From: Candidatus Bathyarchaeota archaeon | GTDB taxonomy: Archaea; Thermoproteota; Bathyarchaeia; Bathyarchaeales; DTEX01 | Assembly (NCBI GenBank): GCA_025059045.1 | Contig: JANXEA010000004.1 | Span: forward strand, 1-63,864 | Direction: 5' to 3' | DNA length: 63,864 nt | In this document: positions 42,511 to 52,417 of the stretch, one piece after another | Layout of the letters: every line of letters starts with the position of its first letter | How positions within the stretch are numbered: the stretch's first letter is position 1 | Notes under the pieces: generated by a model | The model's input: the letters and a program-made list of their open reading frames with translations, nothing else | Databases searched by the model: none | Told to the model about the DNA's origin: nothing | Made by a program: the position numbers and the translations under genes

Positions 42511-44034
42511 GTGGTGAAAAGGATGGTCAAGAAAGGAACATTAAAAATAAGTGTTGACAATATATTGGGCTCTATAAGTCCTAACATCTTTGGCCACTTT
42601 ATTGAGCATCTAGGAAGATGCATATACCCCGGAATCTGGGTCGGAAAATCTTCAAAGATCCCAAATGTTGATGGTCTAAGAAAAGATGTCGTAGAGAAAT
42701 TTAGAGCCGTCAATCCGCCTGTGATAAGATGGCCTGGAGGCTGCTTTGCCGACCAATACCATTGGCAAGATGGGATAGGCCCATCTGAGAAACGCCCAAG
42801 AAGACTGAATATCTGGTGGGGCGGAGAAGAAACAAACGAGTTCGGAACAGACGAGTTCATAAAGTTCTGCAGATACGTGAACGCTGAGCCGTACATATGT
42901 GTGAACGTTGGATCAGGAAGCCCGGCCGAGGCTGCTGCATGGCTTGAGTATTGCAATTACGCTGGCAAGTCTGAATATAGCGATTTAAGAAGCAAAAATG
43001 GGTCTAAAGATCCCTACGGGGTTAAATATTGGGGCGTCGGAAATGAGAATTGGGGATGTGGCGGGTCTTTCGACCCAGTCTATTACGCCTGGGAATACAG
43101 GAGGTTTGCGACATACCTTAAAAAGATTGATCCTTCAGTACAGCTGATTGCATGTGGACATATTTCAAGAGACTGGAATTATAAGTTCATGGAGAACCTT
43201 CGAAATCACATAAACCTCATCGATCATCTATCAATACACTATTACTTTCCTAAGTTCGGCGGAGACACAAACTTCACAGAAGAAGATTACTTCAATCTAA
43301 TGCTTGACGTGCAGAACCTAGAATACCAGATCCAGCAGGCAATCAATGTCGTTGAATATTTCGCAGAGGGACGCAAGGATATAGGAGTCGTGGTTGATGA
43401 GTGGGGGACTTGGCATCCCCAAGCGACGGTTGAAACTGGACTGTACCAGCAGAACACACTTCGCGACGCGCTCCTTGCCGGGGCAGTATTAAACCTTTTT
43501 ACCAAATATTGTAGAAAGGTCGTAATGGCTAATCTGGCACAGACCGTTAATGTTCTACAGAGCCTCTTTCTTACGCGGGGGGAGCAAACTATTGTCACCC
43601 CAACATATCATGTCTTCGCACTGTACAAGGAACATATGGGAAACTATGCGCTAAAAGTGAATTATGAATCACCGGTCGTCAAGGAACTGCCGAGGATCGA
43701 GGAGCGGCACCAGAGATTCAAGTCTGAGAGGATTAAGCCTCTGCAAGCCTTAGATGCGTCCGCGTCTCTAAGCAAAGATGGTGGGCAAATAATCCTGACA
43801 TTACTCAATCAGAGTCTGGAGGATCTTGAAGTTGCTATTAGTCTGACGGGAGGGAAAGAAGTTGCGGAAACAAGATTATCCGTGCTGACGGCTGATAATC
43901 TACAAGACCATAACGACTTTCACAGTCCAGATAAGGTTTCGCCGCGTGAGGAGAAGATAAAAGCAAGAGGCCACACCTTCGACTATACTGCTCCAAAGCA
44001 TTCCGTAAGTCGATTAATACTATACTTGTCATAG
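42511..44034 (+). CDS. Alpha-L-arabinofuranosidase, GH51
   Basis: This 507-residue enzyme matches GH51: SPNIFGHFIEHLGRCIYPGIW near residues 23-43, VIRWPGGCFADQYHWQDGIGP near residues 71-91, the acid/base Glu in VGNENWG (E179) and the nucleophile Glu in VVDEWGTWHP (E297). A C-terminal beta domain runs from about 400. It removes arabinofuranosyl groups from arabinan and arabinoxylan. No signal peptide is present, so it acts on imported oligosaccharides. A TATA-like TTATATATT lies at 42464-42473. Confidence 0.92.
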   Translation: MVKRMVKKGTLKISVDNILGSISPNIFGHFIEHLGRCIYPGIWVGKSSKIPNVDGLRKDVVEKFRAVNPPVIRWPGGCFADQYHWQDGIGPSEKRPRRLNIWWGGEETNEFGTDEFIKFCRYVNAEPYICVNVGSGSPAEAAAWLEYCNYAGKSEYSDLRSKNGSKDPYGVKYWGVGNENWGCGGSFDPVYYAWEYRRFATYLKKIDPSVQLIACGHISRDWNYKFMENLRNHINLIDHLSIHYYFPKFGGDTNFTEEDYFNLMLDVQNLEYQIQQAINVVEYFAEGRKDIGVVVDEWGTWHPQATVETGLYQQNTLRDALLAGAVLNLFTKYCRKVVMANLAQTVNVLQSLFLTRGEQTIVTPTYHVFALYKEHMGNYALKVNYESPVVKELPRIEERHQRFKSERIKPLQALDASASLSKDGGQIILTLLNQSLEDLEVAISLTGGKEVAETRLSVLTADNLQDHNDFHSPDKVSPREEKIKARGHTFDYTAPKHSVSRLILYLS

Positions 44035-44057
44035 CGGATGGTAGGTCGGTGCTTTCA

Positions 44058-44633
44058 TCATTGCGGACTCTTTATCTTTTTTATTAGCCAAACAATCTTC
44101 TTTCCAAAATTCGCAGCCGTTCTAAGGCCTTCCTCATCTTTTAAAACATCCCCCTTCTCTCTCCCGAAGGCGATATTCCAATATGTCGATCCAGGAACAA
44201 TCATCCCCTGATGTAGGAAGAAGAATAGAAGCTCCGCAAATGTGAAGTTGTGCCCTGCCCTTCTTGCGACAACCATTGCTCCGCCAACCTTATTCTCAAG
44301 TATCCTCCCCTTGGCGCCGGATACGAGAGCGGCTCTGTCGATCAGTGCCTTAATCTGAGGCGTAGAGGAACCGACGTAGACAGGTGATGCCAAGATTATG
44401 CCGTCAGCCTTAACCATCTTTTCGAATACCTGCTGAAAATCGTCTTTTATTTGGCATTCCCCAGTCCTCCTGCATGAGAAGCATCCATCACATGGCCTAA
44501 TCTCCTTGTCGCACAACCTTAACAGCTCTGTCTCAGCCCCTTCAGCTTGAGCTGCCTTAAGGGCCTCCGAAACGAAGATTTCAGTGTTGCCGCCTATACG
44601 AGGGCTTCCAACAATACCAACTATATAAATCAT
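44058..44633 (-). CDS. Iron-sulfur flavoprotein (Isf-like)
   Basis: This 191-residue flavodoxin-fold protein begins GIVGSPRIGGNTEIFVSEAL and has a compact Cys motif C48-x2-C51-x2-C54-x5-C60, the [4Fe-4S] site of Isf-type flavoproteins. The FMN-binding ILASPVYVGSSTPQIKALIDR segment lies near residue 80. It moves electrons between ferredoxin and small acceptors and may remove oxygen or peroxide. It is followed upstream by a flavodoxin gene on the same strand, 73 bases away. Confidence 0.87.
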   Translation of the reverse strand: MIYIVGIVGSPRIGGNTEIFVSEALKAAQAEGAETELLRLCDKEIRPCDGCFSCRRTGECQIKDDFQQVFEKMVKADGIILASPVYVGSSTPQIKALIDRAALVSGAKGRILENKVGGAMVVARRAGHNFTFAELLFFFLHQGMIVPGSTYWNIAFGREKGDVLKDEEGLRTAANFGKKIVWLIKKIKSPQ

Positions 44634-44705
44634 GGCATTACCCCAAAAGAAGGGAGGTATTAAGATATATTATAAGTTTCGGTCCATGGATTAGATGCCA
44701 CTCGT

Positions 44706-45161
44706 TCACCCTGCCTTGCTTTTCAATGCCGCTAACGCCAGAGCCTCGCCGAGTTTTCTGCATGAGTCAAGATCTTTACTTGTCGGATAACCGCTTGAGA
44801 CAATCCCTTCAGCTATCTTTTTGAGTCTAAATGCATCCATCATCCTTTCCAAGCTTAAGAGTGCAGAGTTACTTGGGCCTCCTCCCGACGTGAATGCGGC
44901 TGCGGGTTTTCCCGCGACCTTATCCCTAATGTTCCATGCTCTATCAAAGAAGTCCTTCATTAATCCACTCATATATCCAAAATAATTCGGGGAGCCGAAT
45001 GATACGGCATCACATTTGATGAAATCTTCAATGGATGCATCTTCCACACGCTTGACCTTCGCTTTAGCTCCCTCAACTTTGCCAACTCCATCGGCTACAG
45101 CCTTCGCCAATAATTCTGTCTTGCCAGTTCTCGAGTAATAAAGAATTAGCACCTCGACCAT
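44706..45161 (-). CDS. Flavodoxin-family protein
   Basis: This 151-residue flavodoxin has the FMN loop YYSRTGKTELLAKAVADG near residue 8 and FGSPNYFGYMSGLMKDFFDRAW near residue 55, with the AAFTSGGGPSNSALLSLERM segment. It is close in pattern to the flavodoxin-like gene at 12786-13265, so the two are probable paralogues. It likely serves as a low-potential electron carrier. Confidence 0.83.
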   Translation of the reverse strand: MVEVLILYYSRTGKTELLAKAVADGVGKVEGAKAKVKRVEDASIEDFIKCDAVSFGSPNYFGYMSGLMKDFFDRAWNIRDKVAGKPAAAFTSGGGPSNSALLSLERMMDAFRLKKIAEGIVSSGYPTSKDLDSCRKLGEALALAALKSKAG

Positions 45162-45204
45162 TATCTTTACCTCAACTCATAAAACTACTAGTAATGGAAA
45201 AGGT

Positions 45205-45933
45205 TTATGGTTTTTGCCTTTTTCTTAAGCTTGCATAGAGATTCATCAAAGTCCTCTCGGGTTCAGCACTTCTTGTTAGGAATGAACCTACTACAGCAAC
45301 CTTCGCTCCAGCCTCAAAAACTTTGATGATTGTTTGCTCATTTATGCCCCCGTCAACCCAGACAGTCGTTTCAGGATAGGATTCCACGATCGTGCTAATC
45401 CTCTCTTTTGCCTCTTCACAAAATTTCTGTCCTCCGCGGCCCATTGGAACAGACATGAGCAATACATGATCGGCTGCATTGATAATGTCTGCTGTAAGCA
45501 ACTTGAATGGTGTTGGGAGGTTGATACATATGCCTGCTGAGTATCCATACTTTCTCAGGAGATTTAATGCCCTAATAGTTTCCTCCTCCGATTTGAATGA
45601 TTCTCTCTGTATAAAGATGACAGTCTCCTCGCGATCTTCTTCTAGCATGAAATTGTTGATTTTCCAAATTATTGGAAAAGGGTTTTTTACCATGAAATGA
45701 AGGTCTAAAGGTATCTTGTCACGGAGCATCTCATATAGTTGTCTTATGAGCGGAATTGGAAACGATGTGGTGCTCGGAATCAGTGATGGTCTCATAATAT
45801 CAATGTGAACTGTGCGAAGATTACCAGTCTTCACTAATTGATTTATCAAAACCCACGACCTCGATAAGTTTAGATTGCCGATGTGTCTCCTAAGATCAGA
45901 TTCCAGCTCGAATATTGAAAGAGATATTTGCAT
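45205..45933 (-). CDS. Ribulose-phosphate 3-epimerase family protein
   Basis: This 242-residue TIM barrel shows the family motifs VHIDIMRPSLIPSTTSFP near residue 42, LDLHFMVKNP near residue 75, HVLLMSVPMGRGGQKFCEEA near residue 153 and VWVDGGINEQTI near residue 183. The metal-site Asp/His residues are in the expected places. It interconverts ribulose 5-phosphate and xylulose 5-phosphate, or another ketose phosphate. Divergent placement next to the xylulokinase gene supports a pentose role. Confidence 0.8.
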   Translation of the reverse strand: MQISLSIFELESDLRRHIGNLNLSRSWVLINQLVKTGNLRTVHIDIMRPSLIPSTTSFPIPLIRQLYEMLRDKIPLDLHFMVKNPFPIIWKINNFMLEEDREETVIFIQRESFKSEEETIRALNLLRKYGYSAGICINLPTPFKLLTADIINAADHVLLMSVPMGRGGQKFCEEAKERISTIVESYPETTVWVDGGINEQTIIKVFEAGAKVAVVGSFLTRSAEPERTLMNLYASLRKRQKP

Positions 45934-46016
45934 GTTTCCTTCACTTCAGATTTGAAAAATATTTAGATGTTAAAGGTAATATTTACTTATAGCCCAAGTG
46001 ATCAGGAGTTTAAAAC

Positions 46017-47573
46017 ATGACTGAAGAAGGTTTATATATAGGAGTTGACGTTGGAACCCAGAGCACTAAAACGATAGTTTTCGATGGAGAGTCAGGAAGA
46101 GTTTTAGCAAAAGCTTCACAGGGCTATGGGCTTATCGAAGGATTGCCCCCTGGTCATAAGGAGCAAGACCCCTCTGTCTGGATAGAGGCTCTACGCTTAA
46201 CTATAAAGATGTGTTTGAAAGAAGCGAGTATAGATCCTGCGAGGGTAAGGGCCATTGGAGTTTCTGGGCAGCAACATGGGCTTGTCCCCTTGGATGAGAA
46301 AGGTAACGTCATAAGACCTGCAAAGCTCTGGAACGATACGAGCACAGTGAACGAATGTAAGTACCTGATACGAAAGCTAGGCGGTAAAAGATCCGTGATC
46401 GAGCTTCTGGGGCTGTCTATTCCACCAGGATTCACAGCCTCAAAGATTCTTTGGTTAAAGCGACACGAGCCCATGAACTTTAGGAAGCTTAGAACAATTC
46501 TTCTTCCTCATGATTATGTGAATTTTTACTTGACTGGCAGAAAAGTGATGGAGTACGGTGATGCTTCAGGAACTGCTTTAATGAATGTTAGGACTAGGAC
46601 ATGGTGTATGAAAGTATTGGAGACAATTGATCCTGGTCTTGAGGAAAAGCTTCCGCCAGTCCAAAGTTCTGATAAGCCAGTAGGCTTCATAAGGCGGGAA
46701 ATCGCGGAGAAATTTGGCTTTAAAGATGATGTTCTAGTCAGCGCAGGTGGAGGAGATAATATGATGGGTGCTATAGGCACAGGGAACACAAGGAAAGGGA
46801 TTGTAACGGCTAGTTTAGGCACATCAGGCACAATATATGCATACTCAGACGTTCCCATAGTGGATCCTGAAGGCGAAATTGCCTGCTTCTGCGACTCAAC
46901 CAATGCGTGGCTGCCGCTTCTCTGCACAATGAATGTAACGGTAGCTACAGAGTTCGCTAGAAACCTTTTCGGTCTCTCACATGACGACTTATTAGGGGTA
47001 ACTGAAATGGCTCCTCCAGGCTCAGACGGTCTCATTCTCTTGCCATATTTTGAGGGGGAGAGAACGCCAAACGTGCCGGATGGTACAGGTGTCTTTTTCG
47101 GGCTGAATAGCAAAACTTATGATAAGGCGCATATTATGCGGGCTTCAATGGAAGGTGCGACTTTGGGGATGAACTATGGATTGAACAAGATGAGAGAGCT
47201 TGGAATTAGACCTGAAGAAATTAGGCTTACTGGCGGCGGCTCAAAGAATAAGGCTTGGCGTCAAATCGCCGCGGACATCTTCGAAGTAGATGTCGTCTGT
47301 TTAGAAATTGATGAAGGAGCAGCGTTTGGCGCTGCATTGCAAGCATTATGGACATATAAGAACTTTATTGGCCATAAGGTGACTATTCAGGAAGTAACTG
47401 AAAGATATGTTAAGGTTGATGAGAACTCACGTCTCTCCCCAAAAACCAAGAATGTCAAAGTTTACAGGAATCTTCAAAAAATCCATGATGAGCTGAGCAG
47501 AAGCCTACGAAGAGTATTTAGAAAACATAGATCATTCTTGGAGCAGTATGTTGGAGGAGCAAGAGGCGGGTAG
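46017..47573 (+). CDS. xylB: Xylulokinase (FGGY family)
   Basis: This 518-residue FGGY kinase starts YIGVDVGTQSTKTIVFD (phosphate-1 motif). It has the substrate segment AIGVSGQQHGLVPLD near residue 82, typical of xylulokinase, SAGGGDNMMGAIGTG near residue 242 with the catalytic Asp, and RLTGGGSKNKAWRQIAADIF near residue 403. It phosphorylates D-xylulose. Its product is what the divergent epimerase gene acts on. A TATA-like TAATATTTACTTATA is about 40 bases upstream of the ATG. Confidence 0.87.
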   Translation: MTEEGLYIGVDVGTQSTKTIVFDGESGRVLAKASQGYGLIEGLPPGHKEQDPSVWIEALRLTIKMCLKEASIDPARVRAIGVSGQQHGLVPLDEKGNVIRPAKLWNDTSTVNECKYLIRKLGGKRSVIELLGLSIPPGFTASKILWLKRHEPMNFRKLRTILLPHDYVNFYLTGRKVMEYGDASGTALMNVRTRTWCMKVLETIDPGLEEKLPPVQSSDKPVGFIRREIAEKFGFKDDVLVSAGGGDNMMGAIGTGNTRKGIVTASLGTSGTIYAYSDVPIVDPEGEIACFCDSTNAWLPLLCTMNVTVATEFARNLFGLSHDDLLGVTEMAPPGSDGLILLPYFEGERTPNVPDGTGVFFGLNSKTYDKAHIMRASMEGATLGMNYGLNKMRELGIRPEEIRLTGGGSKNKAWRQIAADIFEVDVVCLEIDEGAAFGAALQALWTYKNFIGHKVTIQEVTERYVKVDENSRLSPKTKNVKVYRNLQKIHDELSRSLRRVFRKHRSFLEQYVGGARGG

Positions 47574-47681
47574 AGTAACACCATCAGCTGGTCATCTCGA
47601 GATAAACACTTTGAAAAGGTATTGGTCAGTTGGGGATTTTGAGTGATAGTGTTTTTATGTTTCAATAGAAATCAATAATCT

Positions 47682-49274
47682 TTGATCATAGTGACCTTTG
47701 AAGCGTGTAGGGAAATCATAGAGGACCTGTTAGAACATGGAGACCTCGATTCGGAAGATGTTAACCTAATCAAGGCAAGGATTGCTGAGAAGTATGGTCT
47801 GACCTCGGTCCCCTCAAACTCGGAAATCATGAAATGTGCAGAAGATAATGAGAAGCCTAAGATTCTCAAGATTTTAAGGAGAAAGGCTGTTAGAACAGCC
47901 TCTGGCGTGACAATCGTTGCTGTGATGACGAAGCCTTGGCCGTGCCCGCAGGGGGAACCATGCGCCTACTGTCCAGGTGGTCCGTCACACGGGGTTCCCC
48001 AAAGCTATACCGGCTTAGAGCCTGCTTCATTGAGAGGCGCACAAAACGATTATGATCCCTTCAGACAGGTTAAACATCGATTAGCACAGTATGAAGCGAT
48101 TGGACATCCCGTCGATAAGGTTGAATTAATAATTATGGGAGGGACTTTTCCAGGCACCCCCCTTGACTATCAGAGATTTTTTGTGAAGGGGTGCTTGGAC
48201 GCATTGAATGGTGTTTCTTCAAACACGCTTGAAGAGGCGAAGAAGATTGCTGAGACGGGTAAAATTAGGAACGTTGGCATAACAGTAGAGACGCGCCCAG
48301 ACTGGGCGAAAGAAATTCACGTCGACCACATGCTATCACTTGGGGTTACACGTGTAGAATTAGGCGTTCAGAACATCTATGATGATGTATACAGGATTGT
48401 AAATCGAGGTCACACAGTTAAGGACGTGATTGAGGCCACAAGAATTCTCAAAGACTCCGGACTAAAAGTGGGATACCATATGATGCCCGGTCTTCCAGGC
48501 TCGAGCTTCGAACGTGACTTAGAAGGCTTCAAGAGGATCTTCACGGATCCAAATTTCAAGCCGGATATGATAAAGATATACCCGTGCCTAGTAATTGAAG
48601 GTACAAAGATCCACGACTGGTGGAGGGAGGGTAGATATGAGCCATATACGACCGAAGAAGCGGTACGGCTGATAGCTGAGGTCAAAAAACTCGTGCCTGA
48701 ATGGATCAGAATAATGCGGGTTCAAAGGGATGTACCAGCTTATGTGATCAAAGCCGGGGTAAAAAAGAGTAACCTGAGAGAACTTGTGCTGGAAAGGCTC
48801 AGGCAAGAGAATGCGAAATGCAGGTGTATAAGATGCCGTGAAGTTGGGCATAGATGGTTGAAGGAGAATGTGATGCCGGATTTGGATAGGGTGGAAATCG
48901 TGACGAGGCAATATGAAGCCTCAGATGGTATTGAATTCTTTATCTCCTGTGAGGACATTGAGCGAGACATTTTAATTGGTTATCTTAGGCTCAGAATGCC
49001 ATCAGAGTATGCGCATAGACCTGAAATCAAGGGCGAGGATGTCTCGCTAATACGCGAGTTACATATATGTGGTCCCCTAGTTCCGGTTGGAGAGAAGTAT
49101 GTTGGAGCATATCAACATAGGGGGTTTGGTAGGCTCCTAGTGCAGAAGGCAGAAGATGTCAGCCGAGATTATGGGGCCAGAAAGATATTGGTAACCAGCG
49201 CATTGGGAACAAAGACTTATTATAAACGGTTAGGCTATGATTATGCCGGGCCCTATATGAGCAAGAACATTTGA
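47682..49274 (+). CDS. elp3: Elp3, tRNA uridine(34) acetyltransferase
   Basis: This 530-residue protein has a radical-SAM domain with three Cys ligands (C88, C94, C97 in PCPQGEPCAYCPGG), the VELIIMGGTFPGTPLDYQ segment and GVTRVELGVQNIYDDV. The C-terminal GNAT acetyltransferase domain (about 390-530) has YQHRGFGRLLVQKAED. Elp3 adds a carboxymethyl precursor to U34 of tRNAs. In archaea it acts alone, without Elp1 and Elp2. The start may be TTG 47682 or GTG 47691. Confidence 0.92.
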   Translation: MIIVTFEACREIIEDLLEHGDLDSEDVNLIKARIAEKYGLTSVPSNSEIMKCAEDNEKPKILKILRRKAVRTASGVTIVAVMTKPWPCPQGEPCAYCPGGPSHGVPQSYTGLEPASLRGAQNDYDPFRQVKHRLAQYEAIGHPVDKVELIIMGGTFPGTPLDYQRFFVKGCLDALNGVSSNTLEEAKKIAETGKIRNVGITVETRPDWAKEIHVDHMLSLGVTRVELGVQNIYDDVYRIVNRGHTVKDVIEATRILKDSGLKVGYHMMPGLPGSSFERDLEGFKRIFTDPNFKPDMIKIYPCLVIEGTKIHDWWREGRYEPYTTEEAVRLIAEVKKLVPEWIRIMRVQRDVPAYVIKAGVKKSNLRELVLERLRQENAKCRCIRCREVGHRWLKENVMPDLDRVEIVTRQYEASDGIEFFISCEDIERDILIGYLRLRMPSEYAHRPEIKGEDVSLIRELHICGPLVPVGEKYVGAYQHRGFGRLLVQKAEDVSRDYGARKILVTSALGTKTYYKRLGYDYAGPYMSKNI

Positions 49275-49347
49275 TTCGGAGAAATTTAATATTCTTGAAG
49301 CACATGTTGAAGGGTGATCGGCAGCAGATTGGAGGACGATATCTACC

Positions 49348-51087
49348 GTGAAGTCAATTGATAAATATGAGCTTGTGAATGAATTGGCACGTCGCAGAGG
49401 GTTCTTTTGGCCCTCATTTGAGATATATGGAGGGGCAAGCGGGTTCATCAGCTGGGGGCCATTCGGCTCGATAATGAAAAGGAAGATAGAGGACAAGTTT
49501 AGAAGGATGTTCTTGCAGCGACATAACTTCTATGAGGTAGAGACACCGATAATAACGCCTGAGAAGATCTTCAAGGCTTCAGGTCATCTTGAACACTTCA
49601 AAGAGCCCATGGTTGAATGTTTAAAATGTAAAAGGAGATTTAGAGCGGACCACCTGTTAGAGGGATCTACTGATCTAAGCCAGCAAGAGATTGAGAAAAT
49701 GGATCTAGCCGCAATAGAGGAGACTATCAGAAACCAGGGGGTCAAGTGCCCTGACTGCGGAGGATTATTATCCGAGCCGCAGTATTTCTTAACAATGTTC
49801 AAGACTACGATTGGACCTTACTCAGATGCTATTGGGTACGGTCGTCCTGAAGCGGCTCAGGGAATCTTCTCAGAGTTCAAACGTTTATATGAACAGGTCC
49901 GGGAGCGTCTCCCAATAGGGTTTGCCACAATTGGACACGCACTGAGAAATGAGATAAGCCCAAGGCAGGGGCCAATCAGGCTCAGAGAGTTCACGATTAT
50001 TGATTTGGAGTTTTTCATTGATCCCGCAAACCCGCAATGTCCTTGCTTAGAAGAGGTGGCAGACGAAATAATGAGGCTTGTCCTGGCAAAGAATCGTCTT
50101 GAGGGATGCGAAGATCCGGTTGAAGTCGCCGTAAAAGAAGCAATTAACAGAGGCTACATAGTGATGGAGTGGCAGGCCTACTTTATGGCATTGGCAAAAA
50201 GGTTTCTAAGTGAATTAGGGGTTCCAGATGATAAGCAGAGGTTTATTGAGAAGCTCCCATGGGAGAGGGCACATTATTCTGCCCAAGGGTTCGATCAGGA
50301 GGTGTATCTTGACCGTTGGGGGTGGGTGGAGGTTGCGGGCTTCAACTATAGAACCGACTACGACCTGTCGGGACACATGAGAGAGAGTGGCGTCGATATG
50401 AAAGTATTCAAGCCTGAAGGAACAAAGACGGAGAGAACAGAGTTAATAGTAAAGCCTATTCAATCAAGGATCAGGCTGACATTCAAGGATGAAACGCCAA
50501 AGGTTTTAGAACTAGTCTCCAAGGCAGACGCAAGAAAGATGGGGGAAGACTTCAGAAAGCAGGGCTTCTCCCAGATAGATGGCTTCAAGATTCTTCCAGA
50601 ACATGTCGAAATCGCAGAGATGCGGGTTCAAGAGCATGGTCGCCGCTTCATACCACACGTGATTGAACCCAGTTTCGGTTCAGATAGACTTGCCTACGTA
50701 GCCTTGGAGTACGCATACACACAAAAGAGGGGAAGAGTGATTCTTGAGCTGCCGCCTGATATCGCACCCGTAGAGGTTGCGGTCCTTCCTTTGGTCAGTA
50801 AGGACGGACTGCCAGAGAAGGCAAAGAAGATTCACCTTAACCTAATAGAGGAAGGTTTCATCGCCGAGTATGATGAATCTGGCTCTATTGGGAAGAGGTA
50901 CGCTAGATTCGATGAAATCGGCACTCCAATCTGCGTTACTATCGACTACGAGACTTTGAAAAATGAGACTGTTACTCTGAGAGATAGAGACTCTTGGAGA
51001 CAAGTTAGAGTGGACGCTGGTGTTCTGCCTAGCCTTCTGCATAAATACTTGCAGCGGAAAGTGAGGTTCGACGATTTGGGCGATTAA
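49348..51087 (+). CDS. glyS: Glycyl-tRNA synthetase (alpha2 type)
   Basis: This 579-residue class II synthetase has ARRRGFFWPSFEIYGGASGFISWGPFG at the start, motif 2 HALRNEISPRQGPIRLREFTIIDLEFF near residue 195, motif 3 PHVIEPSFGSDRLAYVALE near residue 435, and a C-terminal anticodon-binding domain (about 475-579) beginning IAPVEVAVLPL. The GTG start at 49348 follows elp3 by 73 bases. It has the archaeal/eukaryotic dimer form. Confidence 0.93.
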   Translation: MKSIDKYELVNELARRRGFFWPSFEIYGGASGFISWGPFGSIMKRKIEDKFRRMFLQRHNFYEVETPIITPEKIFKASGHLEHFKEPMVECLKCKRRFRADHLLEGSTDLSQQEIEKMDLAAIEETIRNQGVKCPDCGGLLSEPQYFLTMFKTTIGPYSDAIGYGRPEAAQGIFSEFKRLYEQVRERLPIGFATIGHALRNEISPRQGPIRLREFTIIDLEFFIDPANPQCPCLEEVADEIMRLVLAKNRLEGCEDPVEVAVKEAINRGYIVMEWQAYFMALAKRFLSELGVPDDKQRFIEKLPWERAHYSAQGFDQEVYLDRWGWVEVAGFNYRTDYDLSGHMRESGVDMKVFKPEGTKTERTELIVKPIQSRIRLTFKDETPKVLELVSKADARKMGEDFRKQGFSQIDGFKILPEHVEIAEMRVQEHGRRFIPHVIEPSFGSDRLAYVALEYAYTQKRGRVILELPPDIAPVEVAVLPLVSKDGLPEKAKKIHLNLIEEGFIAEYDESGSIGKRYARFDEIGTPICVTIDYETLKNETVTLRDRDSWRQVRVDAGVLPSLLHKYLQRKVRFDDLGD

Positions 51088-51185
51088 TTTTGATGGATTC
51101 ATGTTTAGTTAGGTTTTTAAGTTTTCTCGCAGTAATATAGGGTTGACGATATGCTGTGAGGTATCGATGAGGGGCTGATGTTGAC

Positions 51186-51845
51186 ATGGTCTTTCCAATG
51201 GAGGCAGAAAATCGAGCGAAGAGGAGGGCGCTCCGTCTCTGCCAGGATCATTTAAGGATAGTTATTGAGGCGTATCGGAAAACTGTACAGCTTATGGACG
51301 CCTTCTTGCAGAATGATAAATCATCACTCTCTCAACTTCATGAGGAGATACAGAAGCTTGGGGACGAGGTGGACAACTCTAAGAGGGCGGTTGCACAGGA
51401 GCTCGTTGAGATAGGTGCTATACTGCTAAACAGAGAAGACTTTCTAAGATTCACTGATGTCACAAGCGAGATAGCCGACTTCTGTAAAGGCATATCATTC
51501 AGGATAATGGAGATCGTTCATAGAGGCTGGGAGATTCCGCCAGATCTGAAGAAAGGCATGAGCAACCTCGCTGCCGCAGTCTTCGAAACCGCATCGAAAT
51601 TGAGGGATACCTTCCTAATGCTAAATTATGGATCACCAATGGTTCAAGAGAAGGCCAAGGATGTAGAGATGGCTGAAAGAAATGTAGACAACATATACCG
51701 GGAGCTCGAAGTAAATCTTCTGAACAGTAAGATGGAGATCTCAACGTTGCTTATGGCAAGAGACATTATCCAACTACTAGAGGACATGGCCGACAAGATT
51801 GAAGACGCTTCAGACGCCGCAAGGATTCTAGCCTTCGCAGTCTAG
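51186..51845 (+). CDS. PhoU-like DUF47 protein
   Basis: This 219-residue protein is all helical, with heptad-like repeats and PhoU/DUF47 segments such as HEEIQKLGDEVDNSKRAVAQELV near residue 56, FLRFTDVTSEIADFCKGISFRIMEI near residue 91, and a last helix LEDMADKIEDASDAARILAFAV. DUF47 proteins associate with phosphate permeases (Pit), but no transporter gene is nearby. It starts at 51186 and precedes endA by 14 bases, so the two may be co-transcribed. Confidence 0.83.
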   Translation: MVFPMEAENRAKRRALRLCQDHLRIVIEAYRKTVQLMDAFLQNDKSSLSQLHEEIQKLGDEVDNSKRAVAQELVEIGAILLNREDFLRFTDVTSEIADFCKGISFRIMEIVHRGWEIPPDLKKGMSNLAAAVFETASKLRDTFLMLNYGSPMVQEKAKDVEMAERNVDNIYRELEVNLLNSKMEISTLLMARDIIQLLEDMADKIEDASDAARILAFAV

Positions 51846-51859
51846 AGGTAAAACCCCAA

Positions 51860-52417
51860 ATGCAAAAAATATTCACAGCTGAATTCGTCGAAAACTCCCT
51901 AATAATATGGAATCCGGAAGAAGGATCCAAACTCTTCAAGCTAGGCTTCTACGGCAAACCCCTAGGAATACCTAAACCTAAAACCGCAGAATTCGAAGTC
52001 CCCCTTATCCTCGACCTCATAGAAGGGCTATACTTGGCAGAAGAACGCCTAATAAAAGTCATCGAGGGTCCGGAAAAGAAGAGACTAAGCATAAAAACTC
52101 TAAGAACAAGAGCTAGGAAACTATTCGAACAGTTCGACCTCCGATACATGGTCTACAAAGACCTCAGGAAACAGGGACTAATAGTAGCACCAGGTGTTAA
52201 GTATGGATGCGACTTCGTCGTATACAAACAAGGTCCAGGAATCGACCACGCACCATACATGGTTTCAGTAAAAAGCCGAAAAGACAAAATCTCAGCCACA
52301 GACATCGTCAAAGCCGGAAGACTAGCAACAACAGTCAAAAAACGGTTCATAATCGCGGTCCCAGACCTAGAAGAAAACAAAATCCAATACCTCATCTTCA
52401 AATGGTTCAAAGCTTAG
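51860..52417 (+). CDS. endA: tRNA-splicing endonuclease EndA
   Basis: This 185-residue protein has the catalytic triad of archaeal EndA: Tyr in VKYGCDFVVYKQG (Y115), His in GIDHAPYMVSV (H130), and Lys in TTVKKRFIIAVP (K160 or K161). The helix EGLYLAEERLIKV near residues 55-67 belongs to the N-terminal domain. The size suits the alpha4 or alpha-beta type. It excises introns from pre-tRNA at bulge-helix-bulge sites; archease elsewhere in the window helps the later ligation. Confidence 0.9.
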   Translation: MQKIFTAEFVENSLIIWNPEEGSKLFKLGFYGKPLGIPKPKTAEFEVPLILDLIEGLYLAEERLIKVIEGPEKKRLSIKTLRTRARKLFEQFDLRYMVYKDLRKQGLIVAPGVKYGCDFVVYKQGPGIDHAPYMVSVKSRKDKISATDIVKAGRLATTVKKRFIIAVPDLEENKIQYLIFKWFKA

